Of a stretch of 64,000 nucleotides of DNA, positions 34,760-42,852 are shown in pieces. The stretch covers positions 434,001 to 498,000 of the forward strand of contig NZ_LIPD01000002.1 of the NCBI RefSeq assembly GCF_001905545.1, read 5' to 3'. The notes under the pieces were generated by a model. That model made no database searches and had not been told where the DNA came from. It worked only from the letters and a program-made list of their open reading frames with translations. The stretch is from Streptomyces sp. CB02056 (lineage in GTDB: Bacteria; Actinomycetota; Actinomycetes; Streptomycetales; Streptomycetaceae). The stretch's first letter is position 1. The number at the start of each line of letters is the position of its first letter. The position numbers were made by a program, and so were the translations under genes.

Positions 34760-35773
34760 ATGACCACCGCCACCACCGCCACCACCGGGACCAGCGCGGC
34801 CCCGCCCAGCCGGCCGGCCCCGGCCGCCGCCCTCGACCTCGACCGGCTGGCCGGCCTGCGCACCGTCCCCGCCCGGCACCCCTGGCGCTGGGCCGCCGGG
34901 ATCGCCGCGCTGGTCGTGCTCGCCCAGTTCGCCCACGGCCTGGCCACCAACCCCGGCTGGGACTGGGCCACCTTCCGGCTCTACTTCACCGCCGACACCA
35001 TCCTCCGGGCGATCGGACGGACCCTCGAACTCACCGCCTACGGCACGGTGCTGGGCTTCCTGCTGGGCACCGTGGTGGCCGCGATGCGGCTGTCCCGCAG
35101 CGCGATCCTGCGCTCCATCGCCTGGGCCTACGTGTGGGTGTTCCGCTCGATCCCGCTGATCGTCCAGCTGGTGTTCTGGTTCAACCTCTCCTACCTGTAC
35201 AAGCGGTTCGGGATCGGCATCCCGTTCGGCCCGACCTTCGGCGAGGTCGAGACGGTCGGGGTGCTCAGCGCGCTCGGCGCGGCGGTGCTCGGCCTCGGGC
35301 TGCACCAGGCCGCGTTCGCCGCCGAGATCATCCGCGGCGGCATCATCGCGGTGGACGCCGGCCAGCGCGAGGCCGCCGCCGCGCTCGGCATCCCGCGCTG
35401 GCGGCAGGGCCGGCGGATCGTGCTGCCGCAGGCCATGCGCGGCATCCTGCCGGCCGCCGCCAACGAGGTGATCTCGCTGCTCAAGGGCACCTCGGTGGTC
35501 TACGTGATGGCCATCGGCGAGCTCTTCTACCAGGCCCAGGTGGTCTACGGCCGCACCGGCCGGGTGGTGCCGCTGCTGATGGTCGCCACCGTCTGGTACG
35601 TGCTGCTGACCACCGTGCTCTCGGTCGGCCAGTACTACGTCGAGCGCCACTTCGCCCGCGGCGCCCAGCGCACCCCGCCGCCCACCCCGTGGCAGCGCGT
35701 CCGGGCCCTCGCCCGGAGCCTGCCGGACCGCACCCGGCCCGCCGCCGCCCGTACCCCCGGAGGACAGTCGTGA
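34760..35773 (+). CDS. Polar amino-acid ABC transporter permease
   Basis: 337-residue membrane permease of the HisM/GlnP family. Spans begin near residue 50, and [20 protein letters not shown] and [20 protein letters not shown] precede the EAA loop [20 protein letters not shown]. It parallels the permease at 30517 along its length. ATG at 34760 has GAAGGAGA upstream. Its stop overlaps the GTG of the ATPase gene by 4 nt (GTGA), giving tight coupling of permease and ATPase. Confidence 0.92.
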   Translation: MTTATTATTGTSAAPPSRPAPAAALDLDRLAGLRTVPARHPWRWAAGIAALVVLAQFAHGLATNPGWDWATFRLYFTADTILRAIGRTLELTAYGTVLGFLLGTVVAAMRLSRSAILRSIAWAYVWVFRSIPLIVQLVFWFNLSYLYKRFGIGIPFGPTFGEVETVGVLSALGAAVLGLGLHQAAFAAEIIRGGIIAVDAGQREAAAALGIPRWRQGRRIVLPQAMRGILPAAANEVISLLKGTSVVYVMAIGELFYQAQVVYGRTGRVVPLLMVATVWYVLLTTVLSVGQYYVERHFARGAQRTPPPTPWQRVRALARSLPDRTRPAAARTPGGQS

Positions 35774-36564
35774 CCACCCTGACGAAGCCCGAGCCGAGCC
35801 CGGCCGCCCCGATGGTGCAGGTCCGCGGCCTGCACAAGAGCTTCGGCCGGCTGGAGGTGCTGCGCGGGGTCGACCTGGACGTCCCGGCCGGCTCGGTGAC
35901 CGTGGTGCTCGGCCCGTCCGGCTCCGGCAAGTCCACCCTGCTGCGCGCGATCAACCACCTGGAGAAGCTGGACCGCGGCCACGTCGCCATCGACGGCGAG
36001 CTGATCGGCTACCGCCGCTCCGGCGACCGGCTGTACGAGCTCAAGGAGCGCGAGGTGCTGCGCCAGCGCACCGGCATCGGCTTCGTGTTCCAGAACTTCA
36101 ACCTGTTCCCGCACCTCACCGTGCTGGAGAACCTGGTCGAGGCGCCGGTCTCCGCGCTGCGCCGCCCCAGGGCCGAGGCCAGGGCGACGGCGCTGGCGCT
36201 GCTGGAGCGGGTCGGGCTGGCCGACAAGGCCGCCGCCTACCCCCGGCAGCTGTCCGGCGGGCAGCAGCAGCGGGTGGCGATCGCCCGGGCGCTGGCGCTG
36301 GAGCCGAAGGTGCTGCTGTTCGACGAGCCGACCTCGGCGCTCGACCCGGAGCTGGTCGGCGAGGTGCTGGACGTCATCAAGGACCTGGCCCGCAGCGGCA
36401 CCACGATGATCGTGGTCACCCACGAGATCGGCTTCGCCCGCGAGGTCGCCGACACCGTGGTCTTCATGGACGGCGGCGTGGTGGTCGAGCAGGGCCCGCC
36501 CGCCGAGGTCCTGGACCGGCCGCGGCACGAGCGCACCCGGGCCTTCCTGGCCAAGGTCCTCTGA
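35770..36564 (+). CDS. Polar amino-acid ABC transporter ATP-binding protein
   Basis: 264-residue ATPase of the GlnQ/HisP/TcyN type that energises import. Walker [10 protein letters not shown] (about 47-55), Q-loop [16 protein letters not shown] signature LSGGQQQR, Walker [14 protein letters not shown] and H-loop VVTHEIGFA are all intact. It is the only ABC ATPase in the window, while two permeases and two binding proteins of the matching family are present, so it probably serves both or forms a heterodimeric-permease transporter as TcyLMN does. Confidence 0.94.
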   Translation: MTTLTKPEPSPAAPMVQVRGLHKSFGRLEVLRGVDLDVPAGSVTVVLGPSGSGKSTLLRAINHLEKLDRGHVAIDGELIGYRRSGDRLYELKEREVLRQRTGIGFVFQNFNLFPHLTVLENLVEAPVSALRRPRAEARATALALLERVGLADKAAAYPRQLSGGQQQRVAIARALALEPKVLLFDEPTSALDPELVGEVLDVIKDLARSGTTMIVVTHEIGFAREVADTVVFMDGGVVVEQGPPAEVLDRPRHERTRAFLAKVL

Positions 36565-36609
36565 CCTTCCCCTTTCCCCAACCCCCCTTCACCGAGCAGG
36601 AGTTCCGCC

Positions 36610-37590
36610 ATGTCCCTACCCCGTCGCGCCCTCGTGACCGCCGCCGCGCTCACCGCAGCCCTCGTCCTGGCCGGCTGCGGCAGCGGCGCCACGGGCGCGG
36701 CGGGGGAGCTCGCCCCGGCCAAGGGCAGCACCGCGCCGGACGGCACGGTGGTGAACCTGTCGCCGAACCAGGAACGGGTCACCACGCCCAAGGTCGACGC
36801 GATCGCCGCGCTGGTCCCGGAGGAGATCAGACGGAAGGGGACGCTGAGCGTCGTCGACTCCATCGGCTCCACCCCGCCGCTGGACTTCTACGCCAACGAC
36901 GACAAGACGATCATCGGCGTCGAACCGGACCTCGCCCTCCTGATCGGCAACGTGCTCGGCCTCAAGGTCGAGTTCAACCCGGTCTCCTGGGAGAACATCT
37001 TCGTCGGCCTGGACAGCGGCAAGTACGACGTCGGCCTGTCCAACATCACCGTCACCGAGGCGCGCAAGGAGAAGTACGACTTCGCCACCTACCGGCTGGA
37101 CGTCCTGGGCTTCGAGGCGAAGAAGGGCGGCGGCCTCAAGGTCACCGGCCCCAAGGACCTCGCGGGCAAGACGGTCGGCGTCGCCACCGGCACCAACCAG
37201 GAGAAGCTGCTGGTCTCCTGGAGCGAGGAGAACGTCAGGAACGGCCTCAAGCCGATCGACATCAAGTACTTCCAGGGCACCGAGTACTACCTGGCGCTCT
37301 CCTCCGGCCGGATCGAGGTCTACACCGGCCCCAACCCCAGCCTGGCCTTCCACGCCGTGCAGACCGGCGAGACCGAGGTCGTCGGCACCTACTCGGGCGG
37401 CGGCGCGGACGTCCTCGGCAAGATCGCGGCGACCACCCGGAAGGACAACGGCCTGGTCAAGGCGTTGAACGGGGCGATCGACGAGGTGATCAGGAACGGC
37501 ACGTACGGGCAGGTGCTCAAGCGCTGGGGCCTGGACGACGAGGCCGTGAAGAGCTCCGAGATCAACCCGCCCGGGCTGCCCAAGCCGTAG
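36610..37590 (+). CDS. ABC transporter solute-binding lipoprotein (family 3) B
   Basis: 326-residue lipoprotein, lipobox LAGC with Cys23, otherwise the family 3 binding fold: KGTLSVVDSIGSTPPLDFY, EPDLALLIGNVLGLKVEF, FVGLDSGKYDVGLSNITVTE and GTYGQVLKRWGLDD. Last gene of the operon, 45 nt after the ATPase. It shares the pattern GLDSGKYDVG with protein A but differs in much of the ligand-facing sequence. A family 3 pair with one ATPase is the layout of B. subtilis tcyJ/tcyK. The ligand is not determinable from sequence. Confidence 0.9.
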   Translation: MSLPRRALVTAAALTAALVLAGCGSGATGAAGELAPAKGSTAPDGTVVNLSPNQERVTTPKVDAIAALVPEEIRRKGTLSVVDSIGSTPPLDFYANDDKTIIGVEPDLALLIGNVLGLKVEFNPVSWENIFVGLDSGKYDVGLSNITVTEARKEKYDFATYRLDVLGFEAKKGGGLKVTGPKDLAGKTVGVATGTNQEKLLVSWSEENVRNGLKPIDIKYFQGTEYYLALSSGRIEVYTGPNPSLAFHAVQTGETEVVGTYSGGGADVLGKIAATTRKDNGLVKALNGAIDEVIRNGTYGQVLKRWGLDDEAVKSSEINPPGLPKP

Positions 37591-37633
37591 GGCCTGTCCT
37601 CGAACTCGCGTCTGCGGGGCGGCGACAGGCCCT
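37589..37633 (+). terminator. Probable terminator of the transporter operon
   Basis: AGGGCCTGTC (37589-37598) pairs with GACAGGCCCT (37624-37633) across a 25-nt loop; the left arm starts at the stop codon. Confidence 0.55.
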
Positions 37634-37684
37634 GGCCGTGGGAAGTGGGCCCGGCTCGTTCACCCGTTCGTCCCCGCCCGCCGC

Positions 37685-37690
37685 TATGGT
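37685..37690 (+). promoter_or_regulatory. Possible -10 element of kinase gene at 37751
   Basis: TATGGT, about 60 nt upstream of the ATG; no clear -35 element is seen. Confidence 0.25.
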
Positions 37691-37750
37691 GACCCCTCCG
37701 ACCCCTCCGGCGGCGAACGCCGAGCGGGCGCGGTCGGGTTGGGGGAGGGA

Positions 37751-38962
37751 ATGGAGAAGGGCGAGGTGCTCGGCGGCCGCTTCCGGCTGGAGCAGGAGCT
37801 GGGCCGGGGCGGCTTCGGCGTGGTCTGGCGGGCGACCGACACGACCATCGACCGGCCGGTCGCGGTCAAGGTGCTGCTCGCCGAGCACGCCACCGACCGG
37901 GAGGCGGTCAGCCGGTTCGTCCGCGAGGCCCGGACGGCCGGCGGCCTCAACAACCCGCACATCGTCACCGTGTACGACTACGGGTGGACGGAGTCCGGCT
38001 CCGGGAAGATCCCGTACCTGGTGATGGAGCTGGTCCGCGGCCGGGCGCTGTCCGAGGTGCTCAAGGACGGCCGGCCGGACCACAAGCAGGGGCTGCGCTG
38101 GATGCGGCACGTGTGCAAGGCGCTGGACGCCGCGCACCGCTCGGGGATCGTCCACCGGGACATCAAGCCCGAGAACGTGATGATCGTGGAGGACGGGGAG
38201 CGGGCCAAGGTCCTGGACTTCGGCATCGCCCGACTGGTCACCCAGACCGTCCGGCTCACCTCCACCGGCAACGTGGTCGGCACCGTCCCGTACCTGGCGC
38301 CCGAGTGCTGGTCCGGCGGCCCGGTGGACGGCCGGGCCGACCTCTACGCGCTCGGCATCATGCTGTACGAGGTCTGCACCGGCACCCGCCCGTTCCGCGC
38401 CGCCTCGGCCGCCGAGTACATGTACAAGCACCTGGAGGAGGTCCCGCCCCGGGTGCGCGGCAAGGACCCGGCCCTGGCCGGGCTGGTCGCCGAGCTGCTC
38501 GCCAAGCGGCCCGGACAGCGGCCGGCCGGCGCCGCCGAGGTGCTGGAGCGGCTGCGCGCCATCCGGCCCGGGATGCTGCGCCCGGACGACCCCAGCCCGG
38601 AGCAGCTGCGCCGGCGGGCCGACCGGGCCTGGCGGCACGGGGAGGCCGGCGAGGCCGCGGAGGCGGTGGAGATCCTCACCGCGCTCGTCCCCGACTTCGC
38701 CCGGATCTGCGGTCCGGAGGACCCGCGCACCCTGCGCACCTGCCACGACCTGGCCCTCTGGCTGGCCCGGGACGGCAGCCCGGGCGCGGCCGCCGCCCTG
38801 CTGGACGAGCTGGCCCAGGTGCCCGGTGCCACCCCGGAGGCCCGGGCGGACGCCCGGCGCGACCTCGCGCACTGGCAGCGGGAGGCCGCCCGGCTCGGCC
38901 CGGGCCGGCCGCGGGCCGTCGCCCTGGCGGCGCTGCTCGGCGGCGGCGCGCAGGACGGCTGA
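37751..38962 (+). CDS. Ser/Thr protein kinase with short TPR-like C-terminus
   Basis: 403-residue soluble kinase, collinear with the kinase at 26660: Lys40 and HRD Asp137 have identical residue numbers, and DFG Asp156 differs by one. The P-loop is GRGGFGVVW and the activation segment carries TSTGNVVGTVPYLAPECW. About 110 residues after the kinase domain form one or two TPR-like helical pairs (GPEDPRTLRTCHDLALWLA). No membrane span, PASTA or sensor domain is present. ATG 37751 has GGGGGAGG close upstream; a TTG four codons earlier is possible. It lies between the transporter operon and the FAH gene, in its own unit. The substrate is unknown. Confidence 0.86.
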   Translation: MEKGEVLGGRFRLEQELGRGGFGVVWRATDTTIDRPVAVKVLLAEHATDREAVSRFVREARTAGGLNNPHIVTVYDYGWTESGSGKIPYLVMELVRGRALSEVLKDGRPDHKQGLRWMRHVCKALDAAHRSGIVHRDIKPENVMIVEDGERAKVLDFGIARLVTQTVRLTSTGNVVGTVPYLAPECWSGGPVDGRADLYALGIMLYEVCTGTRPFRAASAAEYMYKHLEEVPPRVRGKDPALAGLVAELLAKRPGQRPAGAAEVLERLRAIRPGMLRPDDPSPEQLRRRADRAWRHGEAGEAAEAVEILTALVPDFARICGPEDPRTLRTCHDLALWLARDGSPGAAAALLDELAQVPGATPEARADARRDLAHWQREAARLGPGRPRAVALAALLGGGAQDG

Positions 38963-39166
38963 GCCGCCGCCGCGCGGCCGGCCCGGCGGGTGTCAACCGT
39001 GCGGGCCGCCGAGCCGGGGCGGCGGCCGGAGCGCCAACCGGGAGGATTTCGCCCATCGGGACGGTCTGGCCCGCCGCCCCGGCGCGTTGGTATACCTCGT
39101 TGCCGGACTCGGGAGCGGCCTCCGGGCCGCCCCGGTGAGCTGCGACGAAAGGCTGGTGACGGATCG
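38963..39166. other. Intergenic region before the FAH-family gene
   Basis: Contains the perfect palindrome GGTATACC (39089-39096) about 70 nt before the start, which may be a -10 element or a GntR-type operator. No gene is seen. Confidence 0.35.
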
Positions 39167-40018
39167 ATGAAGCTCCTGCGCGTCGGACCCGCGGGCGCCG
39201 AGCGCCCGGTCGTCCTGGGTGAGGACGGCACCGCGTACGACCTCTCGGGGCGGACCCGCGACCTCGACGGGGCCTTCCTGGCCGGGCTGGACCCGGCCGC
39301 ACTGGCCCGGGACGCGGCCGCCGGCGTCCTGCCGGTGCTGGACCTCGACGGCCTGCGGGTGGGCGCACCGGTGCCCCGGCCGGGCAAGGTGGTCGGCATC
39401 GGGCTCAACTACCGCGACCACGCGGCCGAGGCCGGGGCCGCGATCCCGGCCGAGCCGGTCATCTTCCTCAAGCCGGGCTCCACCGTGGTCGGCCCGTACG
39501 ACGAGGTGCTGGTGCCGCGCGGCGGCGAGAAGACCGACTACGAGGCCGAGCTGGCCGTCGTGATCGGCCGCACCGCCCGCTACCTGGACTCGCACGCCGA
39601 GGCGGCCGGGGTGATCGCCGGGTACACGATCGCCAACGACGTCACCGAGCGGGCCTTCCAGTTCGAGCGCGGCGGCCAGTGGGACAAGGGCAAGTCGGCG
39701 GAGACCTTCACCCCGCTCGGGCCCTGGCTGGTCACCCCCGACGAGGTGGCCGACCCGCAGGCGCTGACCCTGCGGCTGTGGGTCAACGGCGAGCAGCGGC
39801 AGCACGGCAGTACCGCGGAGATGGTCTTCCCGGTGCTCGAACTGGTCCGCTACGCGAGCCGGTTCATGGTGCTGGAGCCCGGCGACGTGGTCATCACCGG
39901 CACCCCGGCGGGGGTCACCCTGGGCCGCCCCGGCACGCCGTACCTCGCCCCGGGCGACGTGGTCGAGATCGAGGTCGACGGGCTCGGCCGCCAGCGCCAG
40001 GTGCTCGGCAAGGCGTAA
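39167..40018 (+). CDS. Fumarylacetoacetate hydrolase (FAH)-family protein
   Basis: 283-residue metal-dependent enzyme of the FAH/HpaG superfamily, which hydrolyses or decarboxylates 1,3-dicarbonyl acids in aromatic and related catabolism. An N-terminal cap (about 1-65) precedes the core with VVGIGLNYRDHAAE, FLKPGSTVVGP, the acidic metal ligands in DYEAELAVVIG and the IANDVTERAFQ region, and VITGTPAGVTLG near the end. No catabolic partner genes adjoin it, so ureidoglycolate lyase-like, 2-hydroxyhepta-2,4-diene-dioate isomerase-like and acylpyruvase activities are all possible. ATG at 39167 lacks a strong RBS; the frame upstream is non-homologous. Confidence 0.87.
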   Translation: MKLLRVGPAGAERPVVLGEDGTAYDLSGRTRDLDGAFLAGLDPAALARDAAAGVLPVLDLDGLRVGAPVPRPGKVVGIGLNYRDHAAEAGAAIPAEPVIFLKPGSTVVGPYDEVLVPRGGEKTDYEAELAVVIGRTARYLDSHAEAAGVIAGYTIANDVTERAFQFERGGQWDKGKSAETFTPLGPWLVTPDEVADPQALTLRLWVNGEQRQHGSTAEMVFPVLELVRYASRFMVLEPGDVVITGTPAGVTLGRPGTPYLAPGDVVEIEVDGLGRQRQVLGKA

Positions 40019-40030
40019 CGGCGCGGGCCG

Positions 40031-40055
40031 CCCGACCCTTGGCACGGGGGTCGGG
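40031..40055. terminator. Hairpin between convergent FAH and TetR genes
   Basis: CCCGACCC (40031-40038) pairs with GGGTCGGG (40048-40055), with more GC-rich complementarity outside. Confidence 0.5.
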
Positions 40056-40091
40056 AGGGGCACCGGGACCGCTCGGGTGCGGCCGCGCCGC

Positions 40092-40826
40092 CTAGGAGCC
40101 GCCGCCCAGCACCGCCCGCAGCCGCTCCGCCCGCTCCGGCCGCGGCCCCTCCAGCGCCAGCACCCCCGCCAGCACCTCGGCCGTCTGCGGGTCGTGCAGC
40201 GCCGTCGCCGCCGCCATCGCCGTGAACTGGTCCACCAGCCAGTCGCGCAGCTCCGCCACCGGCAGCGCGCGCCCCTCGTCCAGCCAGCTCAGCGACGCGC
40301 CCTCGACCACCGCGATCCAGGAGCGCACCAGCAGCGTCAGCCGCGGCCCGGCCTCCCGCACGCCCAGGTGGCGCAGCGTCCGGCGCAGCGCCTCCCGCCG
40401 GACGTCGTCCACGATCGCCGAGGTGCGGGCCGTCTCCACCACCGAACCGCCGCGCAGCAGCGCCGAGTAGCCCGCGTCGTGCTCGGCCACGAAGGCGAAG
40501 TAGCCGTCCAGCACCGCCGACAGCTGCTCGGACGGCGTCCCGCTCAGCCGCAGCGCGAAGCGGCTGCTCAGCTCGTCCGCCGCGGTGCGCAGCGCGGCCT
40601 CGTACAACTGCTGCTTGCCGCCCGCGAAGTAGCGGTACACCAGCGGGCGGGAGGCCCCGGCGGCCTCGGCGACGTCGTCCAGGCCCACCTCCTCGGGCGG
40701 CCGGGAGGCGAACAGCTCCAGGGCGACCGCGATCAGCTGCTCGCGCCGCTGCTGGACCGGCAGCCGCCGGTAGCCGGTGCGGCGCGGGCGCGGCTCGGGT
40801 GCGGCCGGGGCGGGGCTGGCTTCCAT
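40092..40826 (-). CDS. TetR-family transcriptional regulator
   Basis: 244-residue one-component repressor. The N-terminal helix-turn-helix (about 20-68) contains the typical LDDVAEAAGASRPLVYRYF. The rest is an all-helical ligand domain with no recognisable class signature. ATG at 40826 is preferred because a TACGCT -10 element lies 8 nt upstream, implying a leaderless transcript; the frame is open to 40931 without similarity. It is divergent from the DUF885 gene with 119 bp between starts, so that gene is the likely target. Confidence 0.87.
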   Translation of the reverse strand: MEASPAPAAPEPRPRRTGYRRLPVQQRREQLIAVALELFASRPPEEVGLDDVAEAAGASRPLVYRYFAGGKQQLYEAALRTAADELSSRFALRLSGTPSEQLSAVLDGYFAFVAEHDAGYSALLRGGSVVETARTSAIVDDVRREALRRTLRHLGVREAGPRLTLLVRSWIAVVEGASLSWLDEGRALPVAELRDWLVDQFTAMAAATALHDPQTAEVLAGVLALEGPRPERAERLRAVLGGGS

Positions 40827-40834
40827 GGCGGCCA

Positions 40835-40840
40835 AGCGTA
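40835..40840 (-). promoter_or_regulatory. -10 element of leaderless TetR promoter
   Basis: Minus-strand TACGCT ends 8 nt before the ATG at 40826, without a Shine-Dalgarno sequence. Confidence 0.45.
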
Positions 40841-40945
40841 ATGGGCGCCGGACGGATCGGATCCGGTCGCGCCGAACGGATTTTCGCAGGCGAACCCGGC
40901 TCGCAAAGGGGTTGCAAAGCTGCCGCGCCACGAAATGATGTCCGA

Positions 40946-42670
40946 ATGCGTGAAGAACTGATCACCGCCGACGGCGCCACCCCTCGCCGCATCGCCGACG
41001 ACCACGTCCGCGAACTGGCCGAGCTCGACCCGCTGACCGCGGTGTACCTCGGTCTCAACCTTGACGACGACCGGCTTCCCGACCTCTCCCCGGCCGGTCC
41101 CGAGGCCGTCGCCGACCTCGCCCGCCGCACCCTGGCGAAGCTCGACGAGGCCGAGCGGGCCGGTGCCGCCGACGACGAGGCGGAGCGCCGCTGCGCCCGG
41201 CTGCTGCGCGAGCGGCTGACCGCCGAACTCGCCGTCCACGAGGCGGGGGAGAACTTCCGCTCGCTGCGCAACCTGGGCTCCCCGGTGCACGACGTGCGGG
41301 AGTCCTTCACCCTGATGGGCACCGACACCGAGGCCGAGTGGCAGGTGATCGGCCGCCGGATGGCGCGGCTCCCGGAGGCGTTCGCGCAGTACCGGCGCAC
41401 GTTGACGGAGGGCGTCGAGCGCGGCCTGCTGTCCGGCCCGCGCCAGGTGGCCACGGTGCTCGGGCAGTTCGCCGAGTGGCTGGGCGAGGACGCGCCCGCC
41501 GCCGAGCGGGTGCCCGGCGCCTGGTTCGGCACCTTCGTCCAGGGCGCGCCGGAGGGCCTGCACCCCGAGCTGTCGAAGAACGCGGTGGCCGCCGCCGAGG
41601 CGCTGGCGGAGCTGCGGGACTGGCTGCGCGACGTGTACGGCCCGGCCGCGGCCGGCGCCCCGGACACCGCGGGCCGGGAGCGCTACGTCCGCTGGGTGCG
41701 CTACTGGACCGGTGCCGACCTGGACCTGGACGAGGCCTACGCCTGGGCCTGGAGCGAGTTCCACGACCTGCTGGCGCAGATGGAGACCGAGGCCGAGAAG
41801 GTCCTGCCGGGCGCGGGTCCGCTCGCGGCGATGCGCTGGCTGGAGTCGGACGGCCCGGCGATCGAGGGTGCCGAGGCCGCCCGGGAGTACCTCCAGGGCC
41901 TGATGGACCAGGCCGTCCGGGACCTCCAGGGCACCCACTTCGACCTGGCCGAGCCGGTCACCCGGGTCGAGTCGAGGATCGCCCCGGCGGGCAGCGCCGC
42001 CGCGCCGTACTACACCGCGCCCTCGCTGGACTTCAGCCGTCCCGGGCGGACCTGGCTGCCGCTGGTCGGCCGGGACCGCTTCCCGGTCTGGGACCTGGTC
42101 TCCACCTGGTACCACGAGGGCGTCCCGGGCCACCACCTCCAGCTCGCGCAGTGGAACTACGTCGCCGACCGGCTCTCCACCTACCAGGTGAGCCTCGGCG
42201 GGGTCAGCGCCAACCTGGAGGGCTGGGCGCTGTACGCCGAGCGCCTGATGGACGAGCTCGGCTACCTCACCGACCCGGGCCACCGCCTGGGCTACCTCAA
42301 CGCGCAGATGATGCGCGCGCTGCGGGTCATCGTCGACATCGGCATGCACGTGGGCCTGGACTTCCCGGCGGACTCCCCGTACCGGCCGGGCGAGCCGGTC
42401 GCCCCGGAGCACGCCCGGGAGTTCTTCGGCCTGTACTGCGGCCTGTCGGCCGACTTCCTGGACAGCGAACTGGTCCGCTACCTGGGCCTGCCCGGCCAGG
42501 CGATCGGCTACAAGCTGGGCGAGCGCGCCTGGCTGCGCGGCCGGGCGGCGGCGAAGGCGGCGCACGAGGCGCGCGGCGAGGAGTTCGACCTCAAGGCCTG
42601 GCACATGGCGGCGCTCTCGCAGGGCTCGCTGGGGCTGGACGACCTGGTCGAGGAGCTCTCGGCGCTCTGA
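40946..42670 (+). CDS. DUF885 family protein (putative metallopeptidase)
   Basis: 574-residue alpha-helical protein. The hallmark motif HEGVPGHH at 390-397 (within TWYHEGVPGHHLQ) resembles a gluzincin-type metal site, and a later Glu in NLEGWALYAERLMDELG would complete it. DUF885 proteins are widely annotated as putative peptidases or lipoproteins; this one has no signal peptide, so it is cytosolic. ATG at 40946 starts the conserved sequence; AATGAT lies 6 nt upstream and there is no RBS, which suggests a leaderless transcript. It is transcribed divergently from the TetR gene and ends at a classic terminator. Confidence 0.82.
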   Translation: MREELITADGATPRRIADDHVRELAELDPLTAVYLGLNLDDDRLPDLSPAGPEAVADLARRTLAKLDEAERAGAADDEAERRCARLLRERLTAELAVHEAGENFRSLRNLGSPVHDVRESFTLMGTDTEAEWQVIGRRMARLPEAFAQYRRTLTEGVERGLLSGPRQVATVLGQFAEWLGEDAPAAERVPGAWFGTFVQGAPEGLHPELSKNAVAAAEALAELRDWLRDVYGPAAAGAPDTAGRERYVRWVRYWTGADLDLDEAYAWAWSEFHDLLAQMETEAEKVLPGAGPLAAMRWLESDGPAIEGAEAAREYLQGLMDQAVRDLQGTHFDLAEPVTRVESRIAPAGSAAAPYYTAPSLDFSRPGRTWLPLVGRDRFPVWDLVSTWYHEGVPGHHLQLAQWNYVADRLSTYQVSLGGVSANLEGWALYAERLMDELGYLTDPGHRLGYLNAQMMRALRVIVDIGMHVGLDFPADSPYRPGEPVAPEHAREFFGLYCGLSADFLDSELVRYLGLPGQAIGYKLGERAWLRGRAAAKAAHEARGEEFDLKAWHMAALSQGSLGLDDLVEELSAL

Positions 42671-42693
42671 GCCACCACGCGGCGCGAGCCGTG

Positions 42694-42739
42694 GAACCAG
42701 GCCCCCGGGACTCGGTCCGCAGTCCCGGGGGCCTGGTTC
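42694..42739 (+). terminator. Intrinsic terminator with U-run after DUF885 gene
   Basis: A perfect 19-bp stem (42694-42712 with 42721-42739) with an 8-nt loop is followed by TTTT, the clearest intrinsic terminator in the window. Confidence 0.92.
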
Positions 42740-42852
42740 TTTTGTCCCGAAGGTCTGATTTGGTGAGGTTTTTCCTTGCCATCCGTCCGGAGCGGGGTTT
42801 GGCTGGAAGGCGACTGCGTGACCTCTCCGCCCCACTCCGGAAGGCTCGACCA

